A DNA stretch of 64,000 bases from Sinomonas terrae (GCF_022539255.1 NZ_JAKZBV010000001.1:3782001-3846000); one strand, 5' to 3'; shown: positions 32,258 to 41,401, counted from the stretch's first letter. The notes: generated by a model not told the origin, from the sequence alone. Made by a program: numbers and translations.

Positions 32258-33801
32258 GCACCCTCGCGGGCGCCGTCCCGCGGCCACGCCGACGTTGGAC
32301 CGATCCGAACGCCTGGCACCTGCGCACCAAGCTCGTCCTCGCGACGATGCTCCTCCTCGTCGCGATCTGCTCCGTCGTCGGCTCCGTGTTGTACGCCTCG
32401 ATGGACGGCTTCCTCACCCAGCAGCTCGACACGCAGCTGTACCAGGCGAGCCATCGGGCGGCACAGTTCGGCAGCGTCACGCAGCCCACCATTCCGGGAT
32501 CCTCGCCGTCAGGGTCGGCGGCGCAGAACCCCGGTGAGGCAAGCCCCCGGCCAGATCCGCTCGAGGCGCGCGGCCAGGGCGCAGGCACCCTGAACGCGCG
32601 CCTCCGCGACAACATCCTCGAGGTCGCCGGATTCATCAGCCAGGACGGCCAGCGGGTCGCCCTCCGCAACTCGGACGCCGCCGTCCTCGTCTCGGTCGCG
32701 CAGACCGCCGTCCCGTCTGGCAGCGGCACTCAGCCGGCGCCCGTCGACAAGAACCTCTCCGTCGGTCACTACCGGCTCGTCGCAGTCCAGACCGCGACCG
32801 GCGACATCATCGTGACGGGGCTCCCGCTCGCCGCCAGGGACAGCACGCTCGGCTCTCTCGTGCTCACCACCGTGATCGTCTCGCTCGCTGGCCTCGTCTT
32901 CATCGGGCTCGTGGGCACGTACGTCATCCGAAAGACCCTCAAACCGCTCGACCAAGTCTCCTCCGTCGCGGCGAAGGTCGCCCAACTTCCGCTCGACGCC
33001 GGTGAGGTCGCCCTCGCGATGCGGGTTCCGCCGTCGGCCGCGCACCCCGGCACCGAGGTGGGGAACGTGGGGAACGCGCTGAACCGCATGCTCGACAACG
33101 TCTCGGGCGCGCTCCAGTCGCGGCAGGAGTCGGAGATGAAGGTGCGCCAGTTCGTGGCGGACGCATCGCACGAGCTCCGTACGCCGCTCACTGCGATCCG
33201 CGGCTACACGGACATGCTCAAGATGACCGAGCAGCTCTCGCCGCAGGGTTCGGAATCGCTCGGGCGGGTTGAGACGCAGTCTCTGCGGATGAGCCGGCTC
33301 GTCGAGGACCTCCTCACCCTCGCGCGCCTCGACGAGGGCCAACCGCTCAAGCTCGCCCCCGTCGACCTGACGCAGCTCGTGGTCGAGACCGTTTCGGACC
33401 AGAAGGTCATCTCCCCCGACCACCAGTGGCGGCTCGACCTGCCGGAGGAGCCGGTCGAGGTCAAGGCCGACGGCGCGCGGCTGCACCAGGTGATGGTCAA
33501 CCTGCTCTCCAACGCGCGCAAGCACACCGACCCCGGGACCACCATCATCACGGGCGTGTCCCGCTCCGCGACTGGCGAGGCCGTCATCACCGTCACGGAC
33601 ACCGGTCCCGGCGTCCCGCCGGAGCTGCAGAAGAAGGTGTTCTCACGCTTCACGAGGGCGGACAAGGCCCGCACGGGAACCGAGGGATCGACCGGGCTCG
33701 GGCTCTCGATCGTCCAAGCGATCGTGGACGCGCACGGCGGTTCGGTCGAACTCTCGTCGCGGCCGGGGCGGACGGAGTTCGCGGTCTACCTGCCGGCTTG
33801 A
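32254..33801 (+). CDS. Sensor histidine kinase
   Basis: A 515-residue membrane kinase. First transmembrane helix (VLATMLLLVAICSVVGSVLY, about 30-50), an extracytoplasmic sensor region of about 150 residues containing a Ser/Gly/Pro-rich insert, second helix (LGSLVLTTVIVSLAGLVFIG), HAMP, HisKA with FVADASHELRTPLTAIRGY (phospho-His), and HATPase with NLLSNARKHTDPG, DTGPGVPPEL and STGLGLSIV. ATG at 32254 overlaps the regulator stop (ATGA). The loop does not match a sensor family I recognise. Confidence 0.93.
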   Translation: MSTLAGAVPRPRRRWTDPNAWHLRTKLVLATMLLLVAICSVVGSVLYASMDGFLTQQLDTQLYQASHRAAQFGSVTQPTIPGSSPSGSAAQNPGEASPRPDPLEARGQGAGTLNARLRDNILEVAGFISQDGQRVALRNSDAAVLVSVAQTAVPSGSGTQPAPVDKNLSVGHYRLVAVQTATGDIIVTGLPLAARDSTLGSLVLTTVIVSLAGLVFIGLVGTYVIRKTLKPLDQVSSVAAKVAQLPLDAGEVALAMRVPPSAAHPGTEVGNVGNALNRMLDNVSGALQSRQESEMKVRQFVADASHELRTPLTAIRGYTDMLKMTEQLSPQGSESLGRVETQSLRMSRLVEDLLTLARLDEGQPLKLAPVDLTQLVVETVSDQKVISPDHQWRLDLPEEPVEVKADGARLHQVMVNLLSNARKHTDPGTTIITGVSRSATGEAVITVTDTGPGVPPELQKKVFSRFTRADKARTGTEGSTGLGLSIVQAIVDAHGGSVELSSRPGRTEFAVYLPA

Positions 33802-33815
33802 TCCGCGTGGTGCGC

Positions 33816-33906
33816 ACGACCGTCCCGTGAAGGCATGACCGTCCCGCGACGGCATGACCGTCCCGCGACGGCACGACCGCTGTTTATGCGGGACGGTTAT
33901 GCCTTC
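33816..33906. repeat. 19-bp tandem repeats facing an inverted copy between convergent genes
   Basis: ACGACCGTCCCGYGARGGC units begin at 33816, 33835 and 33854, with a partial fourth at 33873. GCGGGACGGTTATGCCTTC at 33888-33906 is complementary to 33829-33847 at 18 of 19 positions. The structure lies between the histidine kinase and the convergent exporter and likely ends both transcripts. Confidence 0.8.
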
Positions 33907-33950
33907 AAGCAACGGCTATGCGGCTTTAGCCCCGGCAACACCCTCCGACC

Positions 33951-34850
33951 TCACGGCCCCGTGGAGGTCGCGGCCCCGGCTTCCAGTGCAGGGGCGGCGT
34001 CATGCGCCGAGCGCCGGGTCGCGAGGAACGTGCCAGCGAGCACGAGCACCGCGCCGATGCCGATGAGCGGGGTGAACGGGTCGCCGCGCAGGCTCACCCC
34101 GAGCGCAAGGGCGACGACGGGGTTCACGTAGGCGATCGCCGTCGCCCGCGCCGGGCCTGCTTCGGCGATCAGGCGGAAGAACAGCAGGAATGCGAGGGCC
34201 GTGCAGAGGAGGCCGAGGAGTGCGAGGGAGCCCAGTGCTGTTGCCGAAGGGAGAGCCGTCGGCCACGTGACGGCCGCGAAGGGCGCGGAGAGCACGGCGG
34301 CTATGGTGAGGCAGACCGCCGTCATCGGCAGCGGGGGCACGCCGCCCAGCTTCACGGCTGCAACCTGCGGCGCGATCGCGTAGCCGACCGCCACGAGCAG
34401 CATCTCGATCACGGGCCATGGACCAGAGGCCTCCATTCCCCCTCCACCAAGTGCCGCCACGCCCCCCACGGCCACGACGAGACCCACGATCCGGACGCCG
34501 CCAATTCGCCGTTCGAGACCGATCACTCTCGCAATCACGAGCGCCAGAACCGGAGCGAACGCGATGAGCAGGCCGGCGAGGGAGCTCGAAAGGTGCCGCT
34601 CCGCGTCGCTCAGGAGGAACCACGGCCCCACCATTTCGAGCAGCGCGAACGCGAGCACGGGCCACCGGTGCTCCCACACCACGCGCAACTGGCGCCACGC
34701 GAACGGGAGGAGGACGAGGGCTCCGATAGCCGTGCGGGCAAAGACGACGACAGCGGGGCTCACCTCGGCGACGGCCTCGCTGATGAGCAGGTAGGGGACT
34801 CCCCAGATCAGACTCATGGCCGCGAAGAGCAGCCAGGTACGGCGGGTCAT
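33951..34850 (-). CDS. EamA/DMT-superfamily transporter
   Basis: A 299-residue integral membrane protein with about ten hydrophobic segments in two EamA halves, starting TWLLFAAMSLIWGVPYLLIS and repeating the pattern after about residue 150 (PVIEMLLVAVGYAIAPQ). Such transporters export or import amino acids, nucleosides or metabolites. ATG at 34850 gives the usual family length; an in-frame ATG at 34898 adds 16 residues. No substrate clue in neighbours. The 291-base gap 34851-35141 upstream shows no clear motif. Confidence 0.88.
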   Translation of the reverse strand: MTRRTWLLFAAMSLIWGVPYLLISEAVAEVSPAVVVFARTAIGALVLLPFAWRQLRVVWEHRWPVLAFALLEMVGPWFLLSDAERHLSSSLAGLLIAFAPVLALVIARVIGLERRIGGVRIVGLVVAVGGVAALGGGGMEASGPWPVIEMLLVAVGYAIAPQVAAVKLGGVPPLPMTAVCLTIAAVLSAPFAAVTWPTALPSATALGSLALLGLLCTALAFLLFFRLIAEAGPARATAIAYVNPVVALALGVSLRGDPFTPLIGIGAVLVLAGTFLATRRSAHDAAPALEAGAATSTGP

Positions 34851-35141
34851 GGCCGATGCTGCCAAGACTGGAGAAGGGCGCTTCTGTGGATCACCCATCA
34901 ACTTTAGGACCGACGCCGGGCAGGCCGAACCATTCAGTCCCGGCCGAATCCTCGCCCTTCCAGCCCATTTGTGTGGCAATGAGCCGGCAATTCGCTGGAA
35001 CACGCCGCCGTTCTGAGTGATTGGGAAAGCACAACCGGGCGGGACCGCGGAGGTGCTACGGGACAGGGGCGGGGCGGCGGTCACAGGGGCGGCACAGCTT
35101 CGCTCTACTGCGGTCATAAGCCCATGCGGGAAAGTCGAATC

Positions 35142-36473
35142 ATGACGCTCACGGATCCCGCCTCCCAAGCCCTCGAGGCTCAGGAAGAACTCGGCGAGCA
35201 GACCGCCCAGCCGGGCTCGGCCGTCGTACTCCAGACGCCAACCCGCCCCGGCGCCGCCCTCGACATCGCCGCGCTGAACCGCGCAGGCATCCCCCTTCTC
35301 GACGTGACGGTCCCCGTCTACAACGAGGAGGCCGACCTCGAGGTCTGTGTCCGCAACCTCGACGCCTACCTCTCGACCCAGTTCCTCCACACGTACCGGA
35401 TCACGATCGCGGACAACGCCTCAACGGACTCGACCCTCCGCGTGGCCGAGCGGCTCGCCCGCGAACTCGAGGGGGTCCACGTGGTCCACCTCGAAGAGAA
35501 GGGGCGCGGCAACGCGCTGCGCCGAGTGTGGCTAGCCTCGGACTCCCCCGTCCTCGCGTACATGGACGTGGACCTCTCGACCGACCTCAACGCGCTCGCC
35601 CCGCTCGTGGCGCCGCTCATCTCGGGCCACTCGGACCTCTCGATCGGCACGAGGCTCTCGCGCTCATCGAGGGTGGTGCGGGGGCCGAAGCGCGAGTTCG
35701 TCTCGCGTTCGTACAACTTCCTCCTGCACTCGCTCATGGGCGCGCGTTTCAGCGACGCCCAGTGCGGCTTCAAGGCGATCCGCGCGGACGTCGCCCGGCA
35801 GCTCCTGCCGCACACGCTCGACAAGGCATGGTTCTTCGACACCGAACTGCTCGTCCTCGCCGAGCGCTGTGGCCTGCGGTGCGCAGAGGTGCCGGTGGAC
35901 TGGACGGACGATCCTCACTCGAAAGTCGACATCGTCCGCACCGCGCTTGAGGACCTCCGCGCCATGTATCGGATGACGACGGACATGGCCCGCGGCCGCG
36001 TTCCCCTCGCTCAGCTTCAGGCTGCCATGGCCCGCGGCCCGCTTCCGGCCGGCGAGCGCGCGGAGGAGGCCAGCCGAGGGCAGAGCCTCTTCGGCCAGCT
36101 CGTGCGCTTCGGCGCGATTGGAGTCGCGTCGACGCTCGCGTACGCGGCGCTGTACCTCCTCGGCCGCGCGTTCATGGGCGCGCAGGCCGCCAACTTTGTG
36201 GCACTGCTCATCACGGCCATCGCCAACACGGCTGCCAACCGGCGGTTCACGTTCGGCGTCCTCGGCGCCGAAAGGCTGGCCCGCCACCATTTCGAGGGCC
36301 TCATCGTCTTCGGGATCGGCTGGGCCCTCACCGCGGGAGCCCTGGTGTGGATGAACTCGCTCCCCCACCCGGGCCAATGGCTCGAGCTCAGCGTCCTCAC
36401 CGTCGCGAACCTCGCGGCAACTGCGCTGAAGTTCCTCCTCTTCCGTCTCTGGGTGTTCCGCCGCCGGGCGTGA
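35142..36473 (+). CDS. Polyprenyl-phosphate glycosyltransferase fused to a GtrA-like membrane domain
   Basis: A 443-residue fusion. Residues about 40-280 are a GT2 (DPM1-like) transferase: VTVPVYNEEADLEVCVRNL binds the nucleotide sugar, AYMDVDLSTDL is the metal-binding DxD, and QCGFKAI plus DTELLVLAERCG are conserved. Residues about 300-440 are a four-helix GtrA domain (LVRFGAIGVASTLAYAALY, NRRFTFGV, LFRLWVFRRR). It should make polyprenyl-phosphate-hexose and help flip or present it. The two GT-C enzymes downstream can use that donor. ATG at 35142 has GGGAAAG upstream; ATG at 35124 is an alternative. Confidence 0.9.
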   Translation: MTLTDPASQALEAQEELGEQTAQPGSAVVLQTPTRPGAALDIAALNRAGIPLLDVTVPVYNEEADLEVCVRNLDAYLSTQFLHTYRITIADNASTDSTLRVAERLARELEGVHVVHLEEKGRGNALRRVWLASDSPVLAYMDVDLSTDLNALAPLVAPLISGHSDLSIGTRLSRSSRVVRGPKREFVSRSYNFLLHSLMGARFSDAQCGFKAIRADVARQLLPHTLDKAWFFDTELLVLAERCGLRCAEVPVDWTDDPHSKVDIVRTALEDLRAMYRMTTDMARGRVPLAQLQAAMARGPLPAGERAEEASRGQSLFGQLVRFGAIGVASTLAYAALYLLGRAFMGAQAANFVALLITAIANTAANRRFTFGVLGAERLARHHFEGLIVFGIGWALTAGALVWMNSLPHPGQWLELSVLTVANLAATALKFLLFRLWVFRRRA

Positions 36474-36583
36474 CCCACGCCGGGCGCGATCCACGCCGGG
36501 CGCGATCCACGCCGCGCAGCGCGCCACGCGCACCGCCCACATGCACCGCCCGGCAGCTAGACTTCCGACCGAAAGGCCAGAAC

Positions 36584-38686
36584 ATGACCACCTCCACTGC
36601 CCCCGGCACCACGGTTCCCACGCCGCCCGGCGCGGCGTCCGACGACGGCGCGTCCCGCCGTCGCCCGTCCCGCCCCGGCTCTCCCGAAAACAGGCTGCAG
36701 CGCCTCGCCTTCGGCAGGGACCAGGCCCGCTGGGTGCGGCCGTCGAGCTTCGGCCTCGTGCTCGCGAGCGCGTTCCTGTACCTCTGGAACCTCACGAATT
36801 CCGGGTACGCCAACTCCTTCTATGCTGCCGCGATCCAGGCCGGCAGCAAGAACTGGACCGCCTGGTTCTTCGGTTCGCTCGACGCCGGCAACGCAATCAC
36901 CGTCGACAAGCCCCCGGCCGCGTTCTGGATCCCCGGCCTCCTCGGCCGCATCTTCGGGTTCAACTCGTTCACGATGCTGCTCCCCGAGGCGCTCGCGGGC
37001 GTCGCATCGGTCGCGCTTATGTACGCGGCGGTCAAGCGGGTGAGCGGCCCTGCCGCCGGTCTGCTCGCAGGCGGTGCACTCGCGGCCACTCCGGTCGCGG
37101 CCCTCATGTTCCGGTTCAACAACCCGGACGCTATGCTCACGTTCTCCCTCGTGCTCGCCGCCTACATGACCATCCGCGCCATCGAGAAGGCGGGCTGGAA
37201 GTGGCTCGTCGGGGCCGGAGCCGTGATCGGCTTAGCGTTCCTGACGAAGATGCTCCAAGGCGTCATCATCGTCCCGGCCCTCGGCCTCGCGTACCTCTGG
37301 GCCGCCCCGACGACGCTCCGCCGCCGGCTCCTGCACCTCCTCGGCGCCGTCGGCGGGATCGTCGTCGTGGCCGGTGCATACATCCTCGCGTTCACGCTCA
37401 CGCCCACGAGCGTCCGCCCTTACATGGCCGGTTCCCAGACCAACAGCTTCCTCGAGCTGACCTTCGGCTACAACGGCTTCTCGCGCATCTTCGGCAATCG
37501 GGGCGGCGGCTTCGGCGGCGGGGGCGGCTTCGGCAGAGCGTCCGACGCCGGAGCTGCCGCCGGCAGCGGCGCGGGCGCCTCGGGATTCGCGGGCTTGGCG
37601 GGCGGATTCCCGGGCGGCGGCAACGGTGGCGGCCCAGGTGGCGCGAGCTTCGGTGGGTCGGCCGGCCTCCTGCGGATGTTCGGCTCGAGCTTCGGCACTG
37701 AGATCTCGTGGCTGCTTCCGGCGGCGCTCATCCTGCTCATGGCCGGCTTCTGGTTCACGCGCCGCGCAGTCCGCACCGATCGCGTCCGCGCCTCGCTCAT
37801 CGTCTGGGGCGGCTGGATGATCCTGACCGCCGGTGTCTTCAGTTTCATGACCGGCACCGTGCATCCGTACTACGCGATTGCGCTGGCCCCCGGCATCGCC
37901 GGGGTGGTCGGCATCGGAGGCGCCGAGCTGTGGCGCGGCCGGGCGTATTGGCCCTCGCGTCTCGTCCTCGCGGCGACGGTGCTCGTGACGAGCATCTGGA
38001 CCGCGGTGCTGCTCGGCCGCGACTCGGCGTGGCTCCCGTGGCTCAAGTTCGTCGTCGTCATCCTCGGGGTACTCACCGCTATCGCACTTCTGGTCCGCTT
38101 CGACCGGCTCCGCGTCGGCGCCGTCTCCGTCGCCCTCGCCGCGCTCCTCGCGACCGGGCTGGGGACCACGGCATTCACGGTCGCGACTGCTTCGGTCGGC
38201 CACACGGGCTCCATCCCGACCTCGGGCCCGTCCGCACAGGGCGGGTTCGGAAGCTTCGGCAACCGGGCGGGCTTCGGCGGCTTCGGCGGAGCGGGCGGTT
38301 TCGATGGCGCCGGCTTCAGCGGCGGTCCGGGCGGTGACGCGAGCACCTCGAGCGACCTCGTGGCGCTCCTCAAGGAGACCACGACCAAGTGGTCGGCCGC
38401 GACCAACGGCTCCAACTCGGCCGCGAGCCTCGAGCTCGCATCCAACACGAACGTCATCGCGATGGGCGGCTTCACGGGGAGCGACCCGTACCCGAGCGTC
38501 GACGAGTTCAAGACCATGGTCGCGAATGGCCAGATCAGCTACTACATCGCCGGCGGCGGTATCGGTGGTGGTGGCGGCTTCGGCGGCCGCGGCGGAAGCG
38601 ACACCTCGGCGATCACCCAGTGGGTCGAGTCCAACTTCCAGGCAACCACGGTCGGCAACACGACGGTGTACAAACTGGTCAAGTAA
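36584..38686 (+). CDS. GT-C (GT39/ArnT-like) membrane glycosyltransferase, first paralog
   Basis: A 700-residue multipass protein of the polyprenyl-phosphate-sugar-dependent transferase type. The first extracytoplasmic loop carries DAGNAITVDKPPAAFW, with the acidic catalytic residue next to the VDKPP signature, and MFRFNNPDAMLT follows in a later loop. A hydrophilic Gly/Phe-rich insert (GGGFGGGGGFG, about 305-365) and a second Gly-rich linker (about 545-590) precede a C-terminal soluble domain (about 590-700) with TNGSNSAASLELASNTNV. It would glycosylate proteins or wall polymers outside the membrane. ATG at 36584 has GAAAGG seven bases before; its TAA overlaps the next ATG (TAATG). Confidence 0.88.
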   Translation: MTTSTAPGTTVPTPPGAASDDGASRRRPSRPGSPENRLQRLAFGRDQARWVRPSSFGLVLASAFLYLWNLTNSGYANSFYAAAIQAGSKNWTAWFFGSLDAGNAITVDKPPAAFWIPGLLGRIFGFNSFTMLLPEALAGVASVALMYAAVKRVSGPAAGLLAGGALAATPVAALMFRFNNPDAMLTFSLVLAAYMTIRAIEKAGWKWLVGAGAVIGLAFLTKMLQGVIIVPALGLAYLWAAPTTLRRRLLHLLGAVGGIVVVAGAYILAFTLTPTSVRPYMAGSQTNSFLELTFGYNGFSRIFGNRGGGFGGGGGFGRASDAGAAAGSGAGASGFAGLAGGFPGGGNGGGPGGASFGGSAGLLRMFGSSFGTEISWLLPAALILLMAGFWFTRRAVRTDRVRASLIVWGGWMILTAGVFSFMTGTVHPYYAIALAPGIAGVVGIGGAELWRGRAYWPSRLVLAATVLVTSIWTAVLLGRDSAWLPWLKFVVVILGVLTAIALLVRFDRLRVGAVSVALAALLATGLGTTAFTVATASVGHTGSIPTSGPSAQGGFGSFGNRAGFGGFGGAGGFDGAGFSGGPGGDASTSSDLVALLKETTTKWSAATNGSNSAASLELASNTNVIAMGGFTGSDPYPSVDEFKTMVANGQISYYIAGGGIGGGGGFGGRGGSDTSAITQWVESNFQATTVGNTTVYKLVK

Positions 38687-40794
38687 TGTCTTCGCTCCCA
38701 CCCGTCGTCACCCCCGGCAGCTCCACAGCGGACGCCTCCGGCCGCTGGGCTCCTTCGTCGCCCTCTGACGCGGCTCTCCGGCGTCCCCTGCTCCGCCGCC
38801 TCAGCGTCGTGAGCGCCGGAGGTGCCGCACGCAACCGACTCGAGCTGACGGCGCTCCTGGTAGTCATGGGCATCCTCTACCTGTGGAACCTCGGCGCAAG
38901 CGGGTGGGCCAACGCGTTCTACAGCGCGGCGGCCCAGGCCGGGAGCCAGAACTGGGAGGCGTTCTTCTTCGGTTCGTCGGACGCCGCGAACGCCATCACG
39001 GTCGACAAGCCACCAGCGTCCCTCTGGATCATGGACCTCTCGGTCCGGATGTTCGGCCTGAGTTCGTGGTCGATCCTCGTGCCCGAGGCCCTCATGGCAG
39101 TCGCTACGGGATGGATCCTCTACCTCGCGGTGAGGCGCGCGGGCCGCCCGGCGACCGGAGGCGAACGGGCCGCACACGGCGCAGGCTTGCTCGCCGTCGT
39201 CGTGCTCGCCCTGACCCCGGTCGCGGCGCTCATGTTCCGGTTCAACAACCCGGACGCGCTGCTCGTGCTGCTCATGACGGCGGCGGGATACGGCGTCGTC
39301 CGCGCGGTGCAGGGCGGGAAGGCGCGGTGGCTTATCCTCGCCGGCGCCCTGCTCGGCCTCGGATTCCTCACGAAGCAACTGCAGGTGCTGCTCGTCGTCC
39401 CGGGGTTCGCGCTCGCTTATCTGTGGGCGGCGCCGCATGCGGTGGGCAAACGCCTCCTGCACCTGCTCGGCGCTCTCGGTGCGATGGTGGCGGCGGCGGG
39501 ATGGTGGATCGTCGCGGTCATGCTCACCCCGCCGAGCGCAAGGCCGTACATCGGCGGCTCGCAGACCAACTCGATCCTCGAGCTCACGTTCGGGTACAAC
39601 GGCTTCGGCAGGCTGAGCGGCGACGAGGTCGGCTCCGTGGGCGGCGCGAACGGCTGGGGCCAACCGGGCCTGCTGAGGCTCTTCTCCTCGACGTTCGGCG
39701 GCCAGATCGCGTGGCTCCTGCCCGCCGCGCTCCTTCTGGGTGCCGCGCTCCTCTGGGTCGGCCGGCGAGCGCCGCGCACGGATCCCGTCCGGGCTTCGAT
39801 CGTGGCGTGGGGAGGCTGGGTTCTCGTCACGGCCCTCACGTTCAGCCTCATGCAGGGCATCATCCACGAGTACTACACCGTGGCGCTCGCCCCCGGTATT
39901 GCGGCGCTCGTGGGGCTCGGCGCGGGTGTGCTGTGGCACCGCCGATGCTGGCCGTTCGAGGCCTCGATCCTCGCGACCGCGGTCTTCTCAGCGGGTGCGA
40001 TGGGAATCGTGCTCTTGCTTCGTGCCGCGGGGTTCGTCTCGTGGCTGCCGTGGGTGATCGGCGTCGCGACGCTTGCCGCAGTAGGCGGCATCCTGGCCGT
40101 CGGTTTCGCCGCCGGCGGGCTCGGCACCCTCCCCCGCGCCCTCGGGAGCACGACGGCGGCCGTCGCCCTCGTCGCTGCGCTCTCCAGCCCGCTCGCTTTC
40201 ACGCTCCAGACCGTCGCAACGCCCCACACCGGCGCGATCGTCACCGCTGGCCCCGCCTCCTCCGGCGGCCGCCCCGGCTTCGGCGGCTTCCGCGCAGGCC
40301 AGGGCGGCCTCAACAGCTTCCTCGGGATCGGGCAGGGCAGGTTCGGCGGGCAGGGCACGACGCCGGGCAGCGGCTTCGGCGGCCAGGGCAGGTTCGGCGG
40401 CCAGGGCAGGTTCGGCGGCCAGGGCAGGCTCGGCGGGGCCGGCGGCCTCCTCGACGCGACAACGCCGTCGTCCGCTCTGGTGACCGCCCTCGAAACCGAC
40501 GCGTCCAAGTACACGTGGGCGGCCGCCGTCGTCGGCTCCAACAACGCCGCGGGCTATCAGCTCGCGACCCAACTGCCCGTCATGGCCCTCGGCGGGTTCA
40601 ACGGCACGGACCCCGCGCCCACGCTCGGCCAGTTCCAGGAGCTCGTGAAGCAGGGGAAGGTCCATTACTTCATCGCGTCGAGCCTCCTGCAGGGCAGCTC
40701 GGGTTCCGACGACGCGCAGCAGATCGCGCAGTGGGTCGCCGCGACGTTCCCGTCCCAGACGATCGGCGGTGCCACCGTCTACGTGCTCGGTTAG
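38686..40794 (+). CDS. GT-C (GT39/ArnT-like) membrane glycosyltransferase, second paralog
   Basis: A 702-residue tandem paralog of the preceding gene with the same order: ANAITVDKPPASLWIMDL in the first loop, MFRFNNPDALLVLL, about a dozen helices, and a C-terminal soluble domain containing VVGSNNAAGYQLATQLPV and GGFNGTDPAPTLGQ. The mid-protein Gly/Phe insert of the first copy is shorter here, whereas the C-terminal linker holds tandem FGGQGR repeats encoded by an 18-bp DNA repeat (about 40378-40437). The paralogs are coupled by one shared base, so both are made together with probable different acceptors or sugars. Confidence 0.88.
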   Translation: MSSLPPVVTPGSSTADASGRWAPSSPSDAALRRPLLRRLSVVSAGGAARNRLELTALLVVMGILYLWNLGASGWANAFYSAAAQAGSQNWEAFFFGSSDAANAITVDKPPASLWIMDLSVRMFGLSSWSILVPEALMAVATGWILYLAVRRAGRPATGGERAAHGAGLLAVVVLALTPVAALMFRFNNPDALLVLLMTAAGYGVVRAVQGGKARWLILAGALLGLGFLTKQLQVLLVVPGFALAYLWAAPHAVGKRLLHLLGALGAMVAAAGWWIVAVMLTPPSARPYIGGSQTNSILELTFGYNGFGRLSGDEVGSVGGANGWGQPGLLRLFSSTFGGQIAWLLPAALLLGAALLWVGRRAPRTDPVRASIVAWGGWVLVTALTFSLMQGIIHEYYTVALAPGIAALVGLGAGVLWHRRCWPFEASILATAVFSAGAMGIVLLLRAAGFVSWLPWVIGVATLAAVGGILAVGFAAGGLGTLPRALGSTTAAVALVAALSSPLAFTLQTVATPHTGAIVTAGPASSGGRPGFGGFRAGQGGLNSFLGIGQGRFGGQGTTPGSGFGGQGRFGGQGRFGGQGRLGGAGGLLDATTPSSALVTALETDASKYTWAAAVVGSNNAAGYQLATQLPVMALGGFNGTDPAPTLGQFQELVKQGKVHYFIASSLLQGSSGSDDAQQIAQWVAATFPSQTIGGATVYVLG

Positions 40795-40873
40795 CGCGCC
40801 CGCTGCGCCCCTCCGAGTTGCGCCGTCCGCATCCCCCGGGTGGTTAGCGAGGCCCTGACGCCCGGGGCCCCTG

Positions 40874-40914
40874 TCTCGCAGAAAAGTTCACCCAACGTGG
40901 ACTTCCCGGCGAGA
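40874..40914. repeat. 41-bp hairpin element, copy 1
   Basis: Outer arms TCTCGC/GCGAGA and inner arms AAGTTCAC/GTGGACTT (one G-T pair) form a stem with internal loops. A second copy of identical length lies 32 bases downstream. It sits after the GT-C operon in a gap with no gene (40795-41010). Confidence 0.7.
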
Positions 40915-40946
40915 AGAGAACTTCGTCTTTCCGAGCAAAGTCATCC

Positions 40947-40987
40947 TCTCGCCGACGAGTTCGCCTGAGTGGAACTTATGGGCGAGA
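40947..40987. repeat. 41-bp hairpin element, copy 2
   Basis: Outer arms TCTCGCC/GGCGAGA (7 bp, perfect) and inner AGTTC/GAACT. It aligns base for base with copy 1 over its length with about ten differences, mostly keeping pairing, which suggests conserved structure. It ends 24 bases before the 3' end of the convergent VOC gene. Confidence 0.7.
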
Positions 40988-41010
40988 TGGTAACTGCTCG
41001 GTTAGCGCGC

Positions 41011-41388
41011 CTAGCCGTTCGGCCGCGACGGGATGTACTGGACGGCCCACCTGTTCCCGTCCGGGTCCTGGAAGTACACGAAGTGGCCCCAGTCGAGCAC
41101 CTCGATCTCGCTGCAGTCCACGCCGTTGCCCTTGAGTTGGTCGTAGGCCTTCTGGATGTCGCTCACCACGATCTGCAGGTTCGGTGCGGTCCCGGGCGCC
41201 GCGTCGCTGAGGCCCTGGCCGATCGCGATCGAGCACGCCGAACCCGGCGGCGTCAGCTGGACGAACCTCAGGTTCTCGTTGACGCGCTGGTCGTAGTCGG
41301 CGTTGAAGCCCACCTTGTTGACGTAGAAATCCTTGGCCCGGTCGACGTCGGACACGGGCACGAACACCAGCTCAAGCTTCCAGTCCAT
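41011..41388 (-). CDS. VOC (glyoxalase/bleomycin-resistance fold) protein
   Basis: A 125-residue single-domain VOC protein. FVPVSDVDRAKDFYVNKVGF is the first beta-alpha-beta-beta-beta unit and WGHFVYFQDPDGNRWAVQ the second, with a metal-ligand candidate Glu/His pattern partly kept. Members bind or convert small metabolites; the substrate is not predictable. TACCTT lies seven bases before the ATG, suggesting a leaderless message. Confidence 0.88.
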   Translation of the reverse strand: MDWKLELVFVPVSDVDRAKDFYVNKVGFNADYDQRVNENLRFVQLTPPGSACSIAIGQGLSDAAPGTAPNLQIVVSDIQKAYDQLKGNGVDCSEIEVLDWGHFVYFQDPDGNRWAVQYIPSRPNG

Positions 41389-41395
41389 GCTCTCA

Positions 41396-41401
41396 AAGGT
41401 A
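41396..41401 (-). promoter_or_regulatory. -10 box of the VOC gene (leaderless)
   Basis: TACCTT on the minus strand, seven bases, then ATG at 41388. The flanking gap also holds GCTCTCA (41389-41395 region) mirrored by TGAGAGC near 41468 and two CTTCACCTTT copies, possibly regulatory. Confidence 0.4.

Noticed and set aside
37232..39939. Long minus-strand frames antisense to the two GT-C genes
   Set aside because: They are highly charged shadow translations (Arg/Glu/Ala-rich) of transmembrane genes with clear family motifs on the plus strand.
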